The notes beneath the pieces are model-generated. The model was given only the letters and a program-made list of their open reading frames with translations, was not told the DNA's origin and ran no database searches. 49,575 nt of DNA. Origin: Candidatus Zixiibacteriota bacterium (GTDB taxonomy: Bacteria; Zixibacteria; MSB-5A5; GN15; FEB-12). The position numbers were made by a program, and so were the translations under genes. Positions 1 to 8,693 of this stretch are shown one piece after another. Each line of letters begins with the position of its first letter. The stretch's first letter is position 1. The DNA lies in the NCBI GenBank assembly GCA_020348905.1, contig CP070756.1:2612259-2661833 (forward strand). Direction: 5' to 3'.

Positions 1-1227
1 TCCCGCCCGGTCGACAACGGTACGTTTGATATTAAGCAGCTCCTTACCGTCACGGATGTCCTCCCGGTCGAATAGATTCGGGCCCAGCAGTCGGTGAATA
101 CTCCCCATTGCCAGAATCTGCTCGCGTGAGTGACCGAAAAGATCCCCCGCCCGGGGGCTGACGTAGGTGAAATTACCCTGGTCATCAGTTATCAAAAGGG
201 TATCGGAAATCTGATTGAGGATCACCCGGTGCAGCTCTTCCGAGTCTCTCAGCGCCTGTTCAGTGGTTCTACGGACCCTGGCCTCGCGGGAGAGTTTCTC
301 GTTGATTGATTTCAGTTCTTTCGTTCTGTCTTCGACCCTCTTCTCCAGTTCCGCTCTTGCTTTAATGAGTTCCTTTTCCGCGTGCTTCCTTTCGGTCACG
401 TCGCGGGTCATAAGTATCACCGCCGTCACTTTCTTGCCATCCGTAATCGGGGCCAGGCGACTCGCATACCAGATCGTTCCATTGTTCTTATCGTCCGACT
501 CAATTTCATAGCGGTCGGGTTTCCGGGTGCGGAAGACTCTCTGAATGGTGCGAAGTACTTTCTGGCGATGCCGGGCCTGTATGCATTCAAAGATACTCTG
601 GCCCACCATGTCCTCCGACCTCCGGGCATTTGGACAACGATTCACGAACAGTATGCGTGCCTCCCGGTCGACCAAAAAGATGGTGTCGGGCGCATTCGCC
701 ACCAGTGACCGCCACCGGTCCTCCGACTTCTTCAAGGCCTCTTCAGCGAGCCTTCGTTCCGTTACATCGAGCGAAAACTCGATGATGCTGGCTACGTTAC
801 CGTCGTCATCAAACACCGGGTATCCGTGAACCTCGTAGTACCGCTGTTCACCGAAGCGGTCGCGATGAAGGTGTTCTACAACCGTTGGCGTCTTGGTTTC
901 CTTGATAATATCAATCGGGCAGGGTATGCCGCTTTCGCCGCACGGGCGCCGGCGACGGTGCGTAACCGCAAAGCATTTCTTGGAACCGTCGAGCTTGGTG
1001 ATACCGGAGGCGGTATTGGCCAGTCTTACACTGTGGTCGTTGGCATCGATAAGACAGAATGGGTGTGGCAACGACTCAAGCGCCAGTTGAAAAAGCCCGT
1101 ACCGTTCATCACGACTGCCGAGAACGCTGGAACCAGCCAGAGACGTCCCGCCCGCTTTTGATGATATCGAAATGTTATCCTTCCCAACCCCTCTTTTTCG
1201 TCCAACGCCAATTCTTGATTTCGTCAA
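1..1227 (-). CDS. PAS-domain sensor protein, C-terminus outside window
   Basis: This open frame enters from the left edge and has no stop inside the window, so the C-terminal part (probably a kinase or other output domain) is missing. Translation of the minus strand shows three PAS modules. The first lies at about 780-1120 and ends in LDVTERR. The second lies at about 430-720 (VANAPDTIFLVDRE to MTRDVTERK). A charged coiled coil follows at about 290-420, then a third PAS (ISDTLLITDDQGNFTYVSP) at about 60-230. The first PAS carries a Cys/His cluster (KKCFAVTH, then PCGESGIPCP) that could bind metal or a cofactor. The start is uncertain: a TTG at 1227 sits 5 nt behind AAGGGG, no ATG is available, and the frame is closed by a stop near 1306. 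The role as a signal-transduction sensor is inferred from the PAS repeats; histidine kinase is the likeliest full identity. Confidence 0.75.
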   Translation of the reverse strand, partial: MTKSRIGVGRKRGVGKDNISISSKAGGTSLAGSSVLGSRDERYGLFQLALESLPHPFCLIDANDHSVRLANTASGITKLDGSKKCFAVTHRRRRPCGESGIPCPIDIIKETKTPTVVEHLHRDRFGEQRYYEVHGYPVFDDDGNVASIIEFSLDVTERRLAEEALKKSEDRWRSLVANAPDTIFLVDREARILFVNRCPNARRSEDMVGQSIFECIQARHRQKVLRTIQRVFRTRKPDRYEIESDDKNNGTIWYASRLAPITDGKKVTAVILMTRDVTERKHAEKELIKARAELEKRVEDRTKELKSINEKLSREARVRRTTEQALRDSEELHRVILNQISDTLLITDDQGNFTYVSPRAGDLFGHSREQILAMGSIHRLLGPNLFDREDIRDGKELLNIKRTVVDRAG

Positions 1228-1381
1228 GCCAGCCCCTTGGTTTGCGGTCACAGTTGCCCCACCCGTTAAGGCCCTTCGGACCAAACAGGTACACTTTGCC
1301 TTCAATTATGACATAACATAGCCTGTTTTAGTCTACCTGTCAAGCAGTTTACGACCTTACCGTCATTGATACAGGACCCGG

Positions 1382-2755
1382 CTAGACTTTGACCGTTAGC
1401 CAGCGCCCCCGTCGGTAATAGAGGTAAAAGGCAATCGATGACAATACCGTAGCGGCCACTATTATCCACCAGATAGCGTCCTGATTGAAGTTGAACATTT
1501 GAGTGAGAATGAAAATTGGAAGCACCTCAAGTACCCAGGAGTGTATGATATTGACCACCATGGTGGGAGTATTCAATCCCACTCCCATATGAATCTCTTC
1601 TGCCATCAGAAAGGCCCCCAAAAACGGAAAGCTAATTGCGAATATCCGCAGCATCGTAACTCCATAGCCCAGGGTATCCGGGCTGTCGAAAAACAGCAGC
1701 ATAATTGGTCTGGCAAAAACGAACGTGGCAATACCAAAAGCCACCATCAGACCTACTCCCAGAAGTATGGCCTGGTCGGCCGTCTTTTTCGCGCGCTCGT
1801 ACTTCCGACTACCCAGATTGTGACCGATGAGCGACGACAACCCCAATCCGATACCAACCAGTACCATCAGCCCGAAATGTGTCACCTGGTTACCTACACC
1901 GTAGGCGGCCACCACCTTCGTGCCAAAAGCGGCGATTAGCGGCGTGATAACAAGCCGTGCTCCGGAAAAAGACATCTCCCCCAGCCAGGTTGGTACACCG
2001 ATTTTCACAATTTTCCACATCGATGCTGTCGATATACTCTCTTTGCCCCTGACGTGAAGCCTGACATTGGTATGACCGCTATAGAAAAGATACAACCCGA
2101 TAGCAAACGTGATGGCGTAGCTGGCAACCGAAGCTATGGCGGCGCCCTTAATGCCCATAGCAGGTAGGCCAAAGTAGCCGAACATAATAATCGGATCGAG
2201 CACCATATTAAGGATATTCGAGCCAATCATCAGGTACATCGCCATCTGTGGATTAGCCACACCGCGCATGGCCGTATAAATAGAGTAGGTGGCAAACATA
2301 ACGCCCATACCCACAAACATTATCCGGCCGTAGGCGATACCCTCAGACAGGGCCGACCCCTGAGCCCCCATCAAGACAAGCATCTTACCCACGAAGAAAT
2401 ATCCGATAACGCCAAAGACAGCCCCAAAGACCAGTTTGAGCAGGAGCGTTTCCTTGATCGCTTTTTCGGCATTGGCGTAATCCTTCTCGCCGTAGCGCCG
2501 CGAGATGATGGCCACCGAACCGGGCCCGACCAGTTGATTAAATGAAAAGAAGAACCACAGGATAGTGGCAAAAAATGTCACGGCGGCCACCCCGGCTTCC
2601 TTTTCCGGAAGACGCGACACCCAGTAGGTATCGACAAACGAATAGATATTCTGGCTGAGAAAACCAAACATCGACGGCAGACCCATCTTCATGATGGAGC
2701 CGATAATTGATCCTTCGGTATAGTCAGCGCGCTTTTTCTCTAAAACTTCTACCAT
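1382..2755 (-). CDS. MATE family multidrug/cation antiporter
   Basis: This 457-residue polytopic inner-membrane protein has about twelve hydrophobic segments and the usual length for a MATE exporter (NorM/DinF type). The family expels drugs or metabolites in exchange for Na+ or H+. Recognisable features are the N-terminal GLPSMFGFLSQNIYSFVDTYWVS segment with its conserved aromatic/Asp region, and the internally repeated two-bundle pattern (the second half starts near IGVPTWLGEMSFSGARLVI). The ATG lies 17 nt after the stop of the upstream transglutaminase-like gene, which suggests co-transcription, although no strong ribosome site is visible. The substrate cannot be told from sequence. Family assignment is firm. 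Confidence 0.93.
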   Translation of the reverse strand: MVEVLEKKRADYTEGSIIGSIMKMGLPSMFGFLSQNIYSFVDTYWVSRLPEKEAGVAAVTFFATILWFFFSFNQLVGPGSVAIISRRYGEKDYANAEKAIKETLLLKLVFGAVFGVIGYFFVGKMLVLMGAQGSALSEGIAYGRIMFVGMGVMFATYSIYTAMRGVANPQMAMYLMIGSNILNMVLDPIIMFGYFGLPAMGIKGAAIASVASYAITFAIGLYLFYSGHTNVRLHVRGKESISTASMWKIVKIGVPTWLGEMSFSGARLVITPLIAAFGTKVVAAYGVGNQVTHFGLMVLVGIGLGLSSLIGHNLGSRKYERAKKTADQAILLGVGLMVAFGIATFVFARPIMLLFFDSPDTLGYGVTMLRIFAISFPFLGAFLMAEEIHMGVGLNTPTMVVNIIHSWVLEVLPIFILTQMFNFNQDAIWWIIVAATVLSSIAFYLYYRRGRWLTVKV

Positions 2756-2772
2756 ACAGTTATCTTAGAAAG

Positions 2773-4311
2773 TCACCACCACACTTGTTGGTCGTCTTCA
2801 ATGGTGAAAATTCGTTCCTCTTTGTCTGAGCCTTCGGCCACCAGCCAGTACAGGCCGTTGGCCGGAATGTTTTCGAATGTTAGCGGCGTGTCACCTGCCA
2901 CCGATGCTCCCAGCGGCTGCCAATCATTGTCCCAGTAGAACAGCTCATAGCTCTGCCCGGGCTGTAACGTTGAGGTGGCAACACCATCGGTGGAGATTTC
3001 CTGTTTACGTGCCGTCGTTGCCGTTAGTTTCACTGAAAGCATATTACTTCGGTCCACCGACAGATATTGAACTTGAGATTCATCCTTCAAAATGAACGGT
3101 GGGCCAAAGGGAGCGATTTTGTCATTGAGATAGAGAGCCGGAAGGTATGCGATGCCGGTTCCCATATCTGTGAACACGGCGGTGCCGTCGACAATTCTTC
3201 CCCAGTGAATCGCTTTCCAATCACCGGAGTTGAAAACGCACAGGTAGGCAATATCGACCGAGTCAGCAATTTCCTCTTCGAACTTTATCACGACATCCGA
3301 CACTGTCACATAATCCGATGTGACGTCGACATAGTTCTTTCCTGCCAGCCAGCGCGGGACGTTCTCCTGCTTTCGGTCCTGAAAGATCAAATTCTGCGGC
3401 TGAACGCTGTATGTCTTTCGATACACTTTGGCCAGCTTGTTGGCCAGCCGGTATTGGCCGGGGTTGGCCTCGGCGCCCATAAACGGGACGACTTTGCCAT
3501 CACCCGTCACGATAGCGTTCCAGGCGTGATTGTTGCCCGAGTTGGCCCAATAGGGAGTGTAATCGCTGGTCACGGCAAGACCGTTAGCCCTCATGGCGTA
3601 GATGGTCAGGTTGGTCATATCCTCGCAACGTCCCATTTTGTTCTTGAGCATGTCGGCCAGGCCCTGGTCGGTGGGATGGTAATAATAACGCGGGTCAAAC
3701 TTGAACCACGATTTCACATCGTCGTTTATCAGGGACGCCGCCTCGAGAGGGTCGGAAGGATTCGCCATGGCGGTCTCAAGATTCTCATACTTAAGCCAAA
3801 AAAACTCGCGCCACTCTTCCAACGGTTCATTGCTGCCACGATAAGGTAACACGTATTCGCAGAACTGTTCGAAATTCAGCCCCTTAGCCCACGGTTTCTC
3901 TTTCCATGCCCGAAAAGCGTAATCGATGTGATTGATCAGGAAATCCGATTGAATGGCAGGGAGGTCGTCGAATCTTTCATCCCGTCGATAATCAAGCTCT
4001 CCCCGGTTATCTTCGATGATTCGCACAGCTGCCTCAAGCGAATCGTAGTTCGGGTATGATAGAACATCAAAAGGCACGACGTCCCCGGCGGTATCGTGCA
4101 ACACGTAGGTGACGTAGCAGTGACCTTCCATGTTCTCAATCAGGAAGACCGCCGCGTCATGTTTCTGCGGATCACCCTCATAGTGCTTGAGCACTTTTTC
4201 CAATTCAGGACGATTATCACCGGCTGCTTCGAGGGCTTTTTCGAGAGCCGGGCTTAGACTGACTACGGAAATAAGGATACTTGAAATCAGAGAGAACGTA
4301 AGAGAGAACAT
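2773..4311 (-). CDS. Exported transglutaminase-like (papain-fold) domain protein
   Basis: The protein has about 512 residues, with a hydrophobic N-terminal signal (FSLTFSLISSILISVVSL) pointing to export. A transglutaminase-like core is visible around residues 200-300. The candidate nucleophile is in GRCEDMTNLTIYAMRANG (Cys near 230) and the histidine is in GNNHAWNAI (near 263). The acidic third residue is not in the usual V-D-P position, where PFMGAEANPG is found, so catalysis is not certain. The C-terminal 200 residues look like beta-sandwich modules. Two ATGs are adjacent. AGGAGG lies only 1 nt from the first (4314) and 4 nt from the second (4311), so the second is preferred. The MATE gene follows after 17 nt. 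The substrate is unknown; protein cross-linking, peptidase or a non-enzymatic role are all possible. Confidence 0.8.
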   Translation of the reverse strand: MFSLTFSLISSILISVVSLSPALEKALEAAGDNRPELEKVLKHYEGDPQKHDAAVFLIENMEGHCYVTYVLHDTAGDVVPFDVLSYPNYDSLEAAVRIIEDNRGELDYRRDERFDDLPAIQSDFLINHIDYAFRAWKEKPWAKGLNFEQFCEYVLPYRGSNEPLEEWREFFWLKYENLETAMANPSDPLEAASLINDDVKSWFKFDPRYYYHPTDQGLADMLKNKMGRCEDMTNLTIYAMRANGLAVTSDYTPYWANSGNNHAWNAIVTGDGKVVPFMGAEANPGQYRLANKLAKVYRKTYSVQPQNLIFQDRKQENVPRWLAGKNYVDVTSDYVTVSDVVIKFEEEIADSVDIAYLCVFNSGDWKAIHWGRIVDGTAVFTDMGTGIAYLPALYLNDKIAPFGPPFILKDESQVQYLSVDRSNMLSVKLTATTARKQEISTDGVATSTLQPGQSYELFYWDNDWQPLGASVAGDTPLTFENIPANGLYWLVAEGSDKEERIFTIEDDQQVWW

Positions 4312-4410
4312 CATTCCTCCTGAGCGATAGGCGTGACTTTTTCGGCTAAAAGCTACGCCATGGCACAGGATGGAACAAGGTCTTTTTGATTATCGGTATC
4401 ACAAAGTCGG

Positions 4411-5550
4411 TTATCTACTCTCCCTGGGCACCAGGCGGATCTCTTTGCAGGTGTCGTTCGATATCTGCTTCATGACAATACTGTCCAATGGCATCCTCAG
4501 ACTGAACATGCCGGTCGGATTCCGCTCTGGTTCACCGCTGGTGCCGCTGCAACCGGGGTTCAGCTGCGTTAACTCCATGCCTAATGCAAGCACATATATG
4601 CCTGCCGGTTCACACAACTCTTCGCTTCCGGCGGCGTTCCACATCCAATAGTATAAATCGCTGAATCGCCACACTATTGGAAATTCCATTGTCACCTGAC
4701 CAGGTGTACCGAACCCGGTGGAGAAAGAGTAAATTCCTTCATACTCACCAATCGTGGTTATAGTGCCGCCCGACACTGATACCGGAACTACTTCCGTTCC
4801 ACCGTTGGATGAGATTGTTATCTGGCCGTAGTATGTACCGGGCAGCATTCCTTCACGATCAACCAGCACAGCGATCTCATCGATTTCATCGGTGGTCGTA
4901 CCACTGAGCGGCCCAACAGTCATCCAGTCGGCATCCTTGTCTACCGACCAACTCAGGGTCTTCCCACCCACGTTTTCAATCTCCAAGGGCAACGCATCGC
5001 TATGATAACCAAAGTCCAGACTGGTCGGGGTAACTTGTAGAAGCGGATCTTCGTTAGGTTCAGGCACCAAAAGAATCTCTTTGCAGATATCGCCGTCAAT
5101 CTGTGTCATGATGACACTGTCCATTGGCTGCCTTATTGAAAAAACGCCGGTCGGATTGAGGTCAGGGTCCGCGCCGAATTCGTCACAGCCATCATCCTTC
5201 TCAATGAATTCTACAGTGCCGTCTAAGACGTACGTTCCTCTCGGCTCGCAGATAAACGGTCCCAAGGAACCGGCATTGTTCATCCAGTAGTTCTTCCCGG
5301 CGAATCTCCATGTTATTAGATATACATGAGTGACCTGACCGGAGGCGCCGTAATCGGTTATGTAATGATACCTGCCCACGTAATGACCTATCAGCGGCGG
5401 CTGCGATGATACCTCGGTATTCGGCTCAACCGCTATCTGTTTCTGAACCGTCGTTATGGTGCTATCCGGCCCTGTACCTTCACTGCAGGCAAGCGTAACC
5501 ACTAAGGCCAGCAGGAACACGCCCAGACTTATCGATATGGCAACGCGCAT
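4411..5550 (-). CDS. Lipoprotein with duplicated domain around a BACON-like domain
   Basis: This 379-residue protein has a lipoprotein signal (FLLALVVTLAC, Cys22), so it is probably anchored to an outer or periplasmic membrane face. Two copies of a roughly 100-residue module flank a central beta domain. Copy 1 (about 53-165) starts IGHYVGRYHY and ends in MDSVIMTQIDGDICKEILLVP. Copy 2 (about 269-376) starts IGEYEGIYSF and ends in LDSIVMKQISNDTCKEIRLVP. The copies share ITWRF/IVWRF, YWM.N..G, CEP.G.YVL, C and NPTG.FS.R.P motifs, including conserved cysteines. The middle segment (about 170-265, with TPTSLDFG and ADWMTVGPLSGTT) resembles BACON/Ig-like adhesion domains. GGAGGG lies 7 nt before the ATG. 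No enzyme function is suggested. A carbohydrate- or surface-binding role is only an inference from the BACON-like part. Confidence 0.8.
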   Translation of the reverse strand: MRVAISISLGVFLLALVVTLACSEGTGPDSTITTVQKQIAVEPNTEVSSQPPLIGHYVGRYHYITDYGASGQVTHVYLITWRFAGKNYWMNNAGSLGPFICEPRGTYVLDGTVEFIEKDDGCDEFGADPDLNPTGVFSIRQPMDSVIMTQIDGDICKEILLVPEPNEDPLLQVTPTSLDFGYHSDALPLEIENVGGKTLSWSVDKDADWMTVGPLSGTTTDEIDEIAVLVDREGMLPGTYYGQITISSNGGTEVVPVSVSGGTITTIGEYEGIYSFSTGFGTPGQVTMEFPIVWRFSDLYYWMWNAAGSEELCEPAGIYVLALGMELTQLNPGCSGTSGEPERNPTGMFSLRMPLDSIVMKQISNDTCKEIRLVPRESR

Positions 5551-5690
5551 AACAATCCCTCCAATTTGGTTTCTTCAGTAATAGTGAGTCTCAGTATCAG
5601 TTATCAATGAAAAGTGCTGCGACACGCGGACCCCAATAGTATACCACATAATCCATTATTTGTCAAGTGGTTGAAAGTGCAATAAGAAAG

Positions 5691-5772
5691 TGGTGGGGGG
5701 AGGATTCGAACCTCCGAAGGCTTCGCCGGCAGATTTACAGTCTGCTCCCTTTGGCCGCTCGGGAACCCCACC
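5691..5772 (-). tRNA. tRNA-Tyr(GUA)
   Basis: The minus strand folds into a cloverleaf with acceptor GGTGGGG/CCCCACC, the type II long variable arm expected for Tyr, a GTA anticodon in the CTGTAAATC loop, and a T-arm GGAGG-TTCGAAT-CCTCC. The discriminator is A and the CCA end is not encoded (CTT follows). Confidence 0.95.
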
Positions 5773-5815
5773 AACCTTTGAAAGATATCGAAAACCTGTC
5801 GGATCAGGTCAGGCC

Positions 5816-5844
5816 ATAATATACAAACAATATCGAAAAATCAA
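5816..5844 (-). promoter_or_regulatory. Candidate sigma70-type promoter for tRNA-Tyr
   Basis: The minus strand has TTGATT, 17 bp, TATTAT about 45 nt upstream of the tRNA-Tyr 5' end. The match is good, but the segment is AT-rich and alternative registers exist. Confidence 0.4.
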
Positions 5845-5886
5845 TCTAATTTTTGAGCGTCTCGAAGTGCCATACCGACGGAAAGC

Positions 5887-6762
5887 TCAGTCTCGACGCA
5901 GCTTGTCCAGATAGTCCCGATACTCGCCGGCAGGCATATCGTCAGCCAGCTGCTTCAGTTGTGCGGCAGTTATGTAATGGTTGCGGAAAGCGATTTCTTC
6001 GGGGCAGCCTAACTTGCGACCGGTGGTCCGCTCAACTGAAGCGACATAGTTTCCCGCCTGGAGCATACTGTCAGCCGTCCCGGCATCGAACCAGGTCACC
6101 GAGTCTTCTAACAACTCCAGCTTCAGATTGCCCCGGTTAAGATAGACCTGATTGACATCGGTAATCTCGAGCTCCCCCCTGCCCGACGGCCGCAGACCCC
6201 GGGCAATTTCGGTAACCTGCGAATCATAAAGGTACAGGCCGGTCACAGCGATATCTGACTTAGGCTTGTCAGGCTTTTCTTCGATTGAGACAACGTGGCC
6301 GGAGCGGTCGACTTCAGCTACTCCGTACTCCTCGGGTTCATTGACACGAACGCCGAAGACCAGGGCACCGCCGTCAAAGTCGGCCGCCGCAGTTCTGATC
6401 TGTAGCGTATCACAGAATACATTGTCACCCAGAATCAGCGCGACGTTGTCGCCACCGGTGAATTCTTCGCCGATCAGAAAGGCGTTGGCGATACCGCGCG
6501 GATCATGCTCAGGCTTATAAGATATCTTCACTCCCAGCTGACTGCCGTCTCCGAGAAGCCGCTTGAATCGATCAGAGTCTGAGGCATTGATAATAAGCAG
6601 AATGTCACGGATGTTCATATCCATCAGCACCGACAGGGGATAATAAATCATGGGTTTATCGTATACTGTCAGGTGTTGCTTGGAAACCGCCCTGGTTGCG
6701 GGATAGAGTCGATAGCCGTGCCCACCGGCCAGGATAATACCCTTCTTGACGGACTTCTTCAC
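5887..6762 (-). CDS. rfbA: Glucose-1-phosphate thymidylyltransferase
   Basis: RmlA joins dTTP and glucose-1-phosphate to give dTDP-glucose, the first step of dTDP-rhamnose-type sugar synthesis in the cytoplasm. The 291-residue length is normal. Visible motifs are IILAGG at the nucleotide site, VSKQ, VYDKPMIYYPLSVLM, and ILGDN at the metal-binding region. The signature loop is unusual: GGHGYRLYPATRAVSKQHLTVYDKP has Tyr17 where Thr is normal (GxGTRL) and HLT where LLP is normal. The start is GTG, with GGGGAGG about 12 nt upstream. It is the last gene of the rfbC, epimerase, rfbD, rfbA operon, 6 nt after rfbD. Confidence 0.92.
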   Translation of the reverse strand: MKKSVKKGIILAGGHGYRLYPATRAVSKQHLTVYDKPMIYYPLSVLMDMNIRDILLIINASDSDRFKRLLGDGSQLGVKISYKPEHDPRGIANAFLIGEEFTGGDNVALILGDNVFCDTLQIRTAAADFDGGALVFGVRVNEPEEYGVAEVDRSGHVVSIEEKPDKPKSDIAVTGLYLYDSQVTEIARGLRPSGRGELEITDVNQVYLNRGNLKLELLEDSVTWFDAGTADSMLQAGNYVASVERTTGRKLGCPEEIAFRNHYITAAQLKQLADDMPAGEYRDYLDKLRRD

Positions 6763-6768
6763 GATAGC

Positions 6769-7662
6769 TCAATCCTCCCCTTGCTTGATGTACCCTTTGA
6801 TCCGAAGGTAATCACGCAGGGCCTCTTGCCACGGCTTTATCTGAAGGATGCCACTCGCTTTTGAGTTGTCCATCGAGCAGTACTGCGGTCTTGTGGCGGC
6901 TGCATGAAATTCGGTGTAGGTAATCGGGCTGATTCGGGCCTGCAGCCCGGTCAGCTCGAATATTGTTTCAGCGAACTCAAACCAGCTGCATTCGCCGCTG
7001 TTGCAGGCGTGATACAGGCCGTAGTCCGTGACTTCATTTTCTACTATCGCCCCCATAAGCCGGGCAACATCCTCGGTGTGGGTCGGCGACATTATCTGGT
7101 CATCGATAACCCTGAGTTCTTTGCCCCGCCGCGCGGCATCAATCATCTTTTCAACGAAGTTCACATTGGGGTCATCGCCGGCTGTATCTCCGAACATCGA
7201 CGACACCCGCAGGACGAAATGTTTCGGGGCGTAAGCTTTGACAATCATCTCCCCCGCCAGTTTTGAAGTACCGTATACATTGAGCGGTCCGGGTAGATCC
7301 GTCTCAACGTAGGCGTCCTGTTTCTTGCCGTCAAAAACGTAATCGGTACTGAGGTGAATCAGGGTGATGTCGTGTCGATCACAATACTGCGACAGGTCAA
7401 GCAGCAGTTCGGCGTTAATCTTGAAACTCTGCCAGGGGCTTTTTTCACATTGATCGACCTTGTGGAAAGCAATGCAGTTGATTACATAATCGCTCCCGAC
7501 ATACTTCTCCAGCGTGGGTTCGACGGTGTCGATGTCAGCATCGAACTCGGTCCGGGTCAGCGAGGTCACTTCAATCGGTGTTTCGGCGAAGACCTTGCGA
7601 ATCCCGGTACCCAGTTGTCCGGCCGCACCAAGCAAGAGTACTTTCTTCATCCGACTGCTCAT
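6769..7662 (-). CDS. rfbD: dTDP-4-dehydrorhamnose reductase family protein
   Basis: RmlD reduces dTDP-4-dehydrorhamnose to dTDP-L-rhamnose with NAD(P)H. The N-terminus has the Rossmann motif GAAGQLGTGI. Further SDR motifs are INCIAFHKVDQCE, the catalytic-type HLSTDYVFDG, and YGTSKLAGE with the YxxxK pair. The 297-residue length fits the family. The ATG overlaps the stop of the upstream epimerase gene (ATGA), showing tight translational coupling. An alternative start is the Met five codons later (MKKVLLLGA). The product sugar depends on the unusual upstream epimerase, so a rhamnose-like deoxysugar is safer to state than rhamnose itself. Confidence 0.9.
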   Translation of the reverse strand: MSSRMKKVLLLGAAGQLGTGIRKVFAETPIEVTSLTRTEFDADIDTVEPTLEKYVGSDYVINCIAFHKVDQCEKSPWQSFKINAELLLDLSQYCDRHDITLIHLSTDYVFDGKKQDAYVETDLPGPLNVYGTSKLAGEMIVKAYAPKHFVLRVSSMFGDTAGDDPNVNFVEKMIDAARRGKELRVIDDQIMSPTHTEDVARLMGAIVENEVTDYGLYHACNSGECSWFEFAETIFELTGLQARISPITYTEFHAAATRPQYCSMDNSKASGILQIKPWQEALRDYLRIKGYIKQGED

Positions 7663-8693
7663 TCAATATCGAGAATCCCTCCATACTTCTCGACATCTCT
7701 TATGATCTTGTACCAGTAAGTCAGGCTCTGATACCATTCGAGGGTAATGGTTTCAGGAGTTCGGTCGATGAGTTTTTCTTCCAGGGCGTCAATTATTCCA
7801 TTGACTCCCTTTTCTACCGTCCACCCGGGTTGCCAGCCCAATGTTTTTTGTATTTTGTCAAAACTCAGCCGGTAGCTTCGGTTGTCCGGGTCGCCGTACC
7901 ATTCGATCTCGATCTGCCGTCCGGTCCTTTCGCTCACGGCGTCAAGCACGCGCCGGGCGAGATCTTCAATCTGAAAATTATTATCATTGCCGCCCACGTT
8001 GAATATCTGACCGTTGACCGGCCCGGAATCACATTCAAGAAGCATCAGCATAACATCGGTGGCATCCTGAATGTGAACCATCGGCCGATACTGTTTGCCG
8101 TCGCGCATGAGGGGTAATCGCCCGTATTTCCAGCAGCCGTAAGTCATCCCGTTGACGGCCAGATCGAAGCGCATGCGGCGACTGAAACCGTATACCGTCG
8201 CCTGGCGAAGTACGGTCACCACGAAGCTGTCGTCGACCATCGCCAGGACTTCCTGCTCCGTCTTCTCGTTGGCGCTGGCATAGACCGTCAACGGATTGGT
8301 GGGCGAGGTCTCATCCACAAGCTGATCCTGGTAGCCATAGATGCTGGCACTGGACGGCAGGATATAACGTCGGCATCCGGCCTGCCTGGCCAGTCGGGCG
8401 CAATTGACCCGCCCGGTGTAATTGATCGCCCAGGTATGGTCGCGGAAGAGCTCGGCACTGGGGTCATTGGACAGGGCAACCAGATCTATAACGTAATCGA
8501 CACCTTTGAAATTCTCCGGGCTGAGCTTCCGGGAATCCTCGACAATAACTTGAAGTCGGTCATTGGCCGCCAGTTTGTCTTTTCCGAAGAAGAACCGATC
8601 GACGGCTCTCACATGATAGCCGTGATTCAGCAGCTTTTCCACCAACACGCTGCCGATGTAACCCCCGGCGCCGGTGACAAGAACGGTTTCCAT
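7659..8693 (-). CDS. NAD-dependent sugar epimerase/dehydratase, extended SDR
   Basis: This 344-residue extended short-chain dehydrogenase has a glycine-rich NAD site (VTGAGGYIGS), DLVALSNDPS, the LPSSASIYG serine motif, and a substrate-binding C-terminal half (VNGQIFNVGG, QIEDLARRV). At the usual YxxxK active-site position the sequence reads VYASANEKTEQE, so Asn replaces Lys at Tyr+4; related nucleotide-sugar SDRs with YAxAN appear to share this. It lies where rfbB (dTDP-glucose 4,6-dehydratase) might be expected, but it is not a standard RfbB. It probably acts on a nucleotide sugar. The ATG at 8693 shares a TGATG overlap with the rfbC stop. Confidence 0.85.
   Translation of the reverse strand: METVLVTGAGGYIGSVLVEKLLNHGYHVRAVDRFFFGKDKLAANDRLQVIVEDSRKLSPENFKGVDYVIDLVALSNDPSAELFRDHTWAINYTGRVNCARLARQAGCRRYILPSSASIYGYQDQLVDETSPTNPLTVYASANEKTEQEVLAMVDDSFVVTVLRQATVYGFSRRMRFDLAVNGMTYGCWKYGRLPLMRDGKQYRPMVHIQDATDVMLMLLECDSGPVNGQIFNVGGNDNNFQIEDLARRVLDAVSERTGRQIEIEWYGDPDNRSYRLSFDKIQKTLGWQPGWTVEKGVNGIIDALEEKLIDRTPETITLEWYQSLTYWYKIIRDVEKYGGILDIE

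Noticed and set aside
1175-1294. A 39-codon Trp-rich frame on the minus strand (GTG start, GAAGG upstream, reading YLFGPKGLNGWGN).
   Set aside because: It overlaps the upstream end of the PAS frame, has no homologue I recognise, and its Trp codons come from G/T-rich repeats. It is kept only as a weak possibility.
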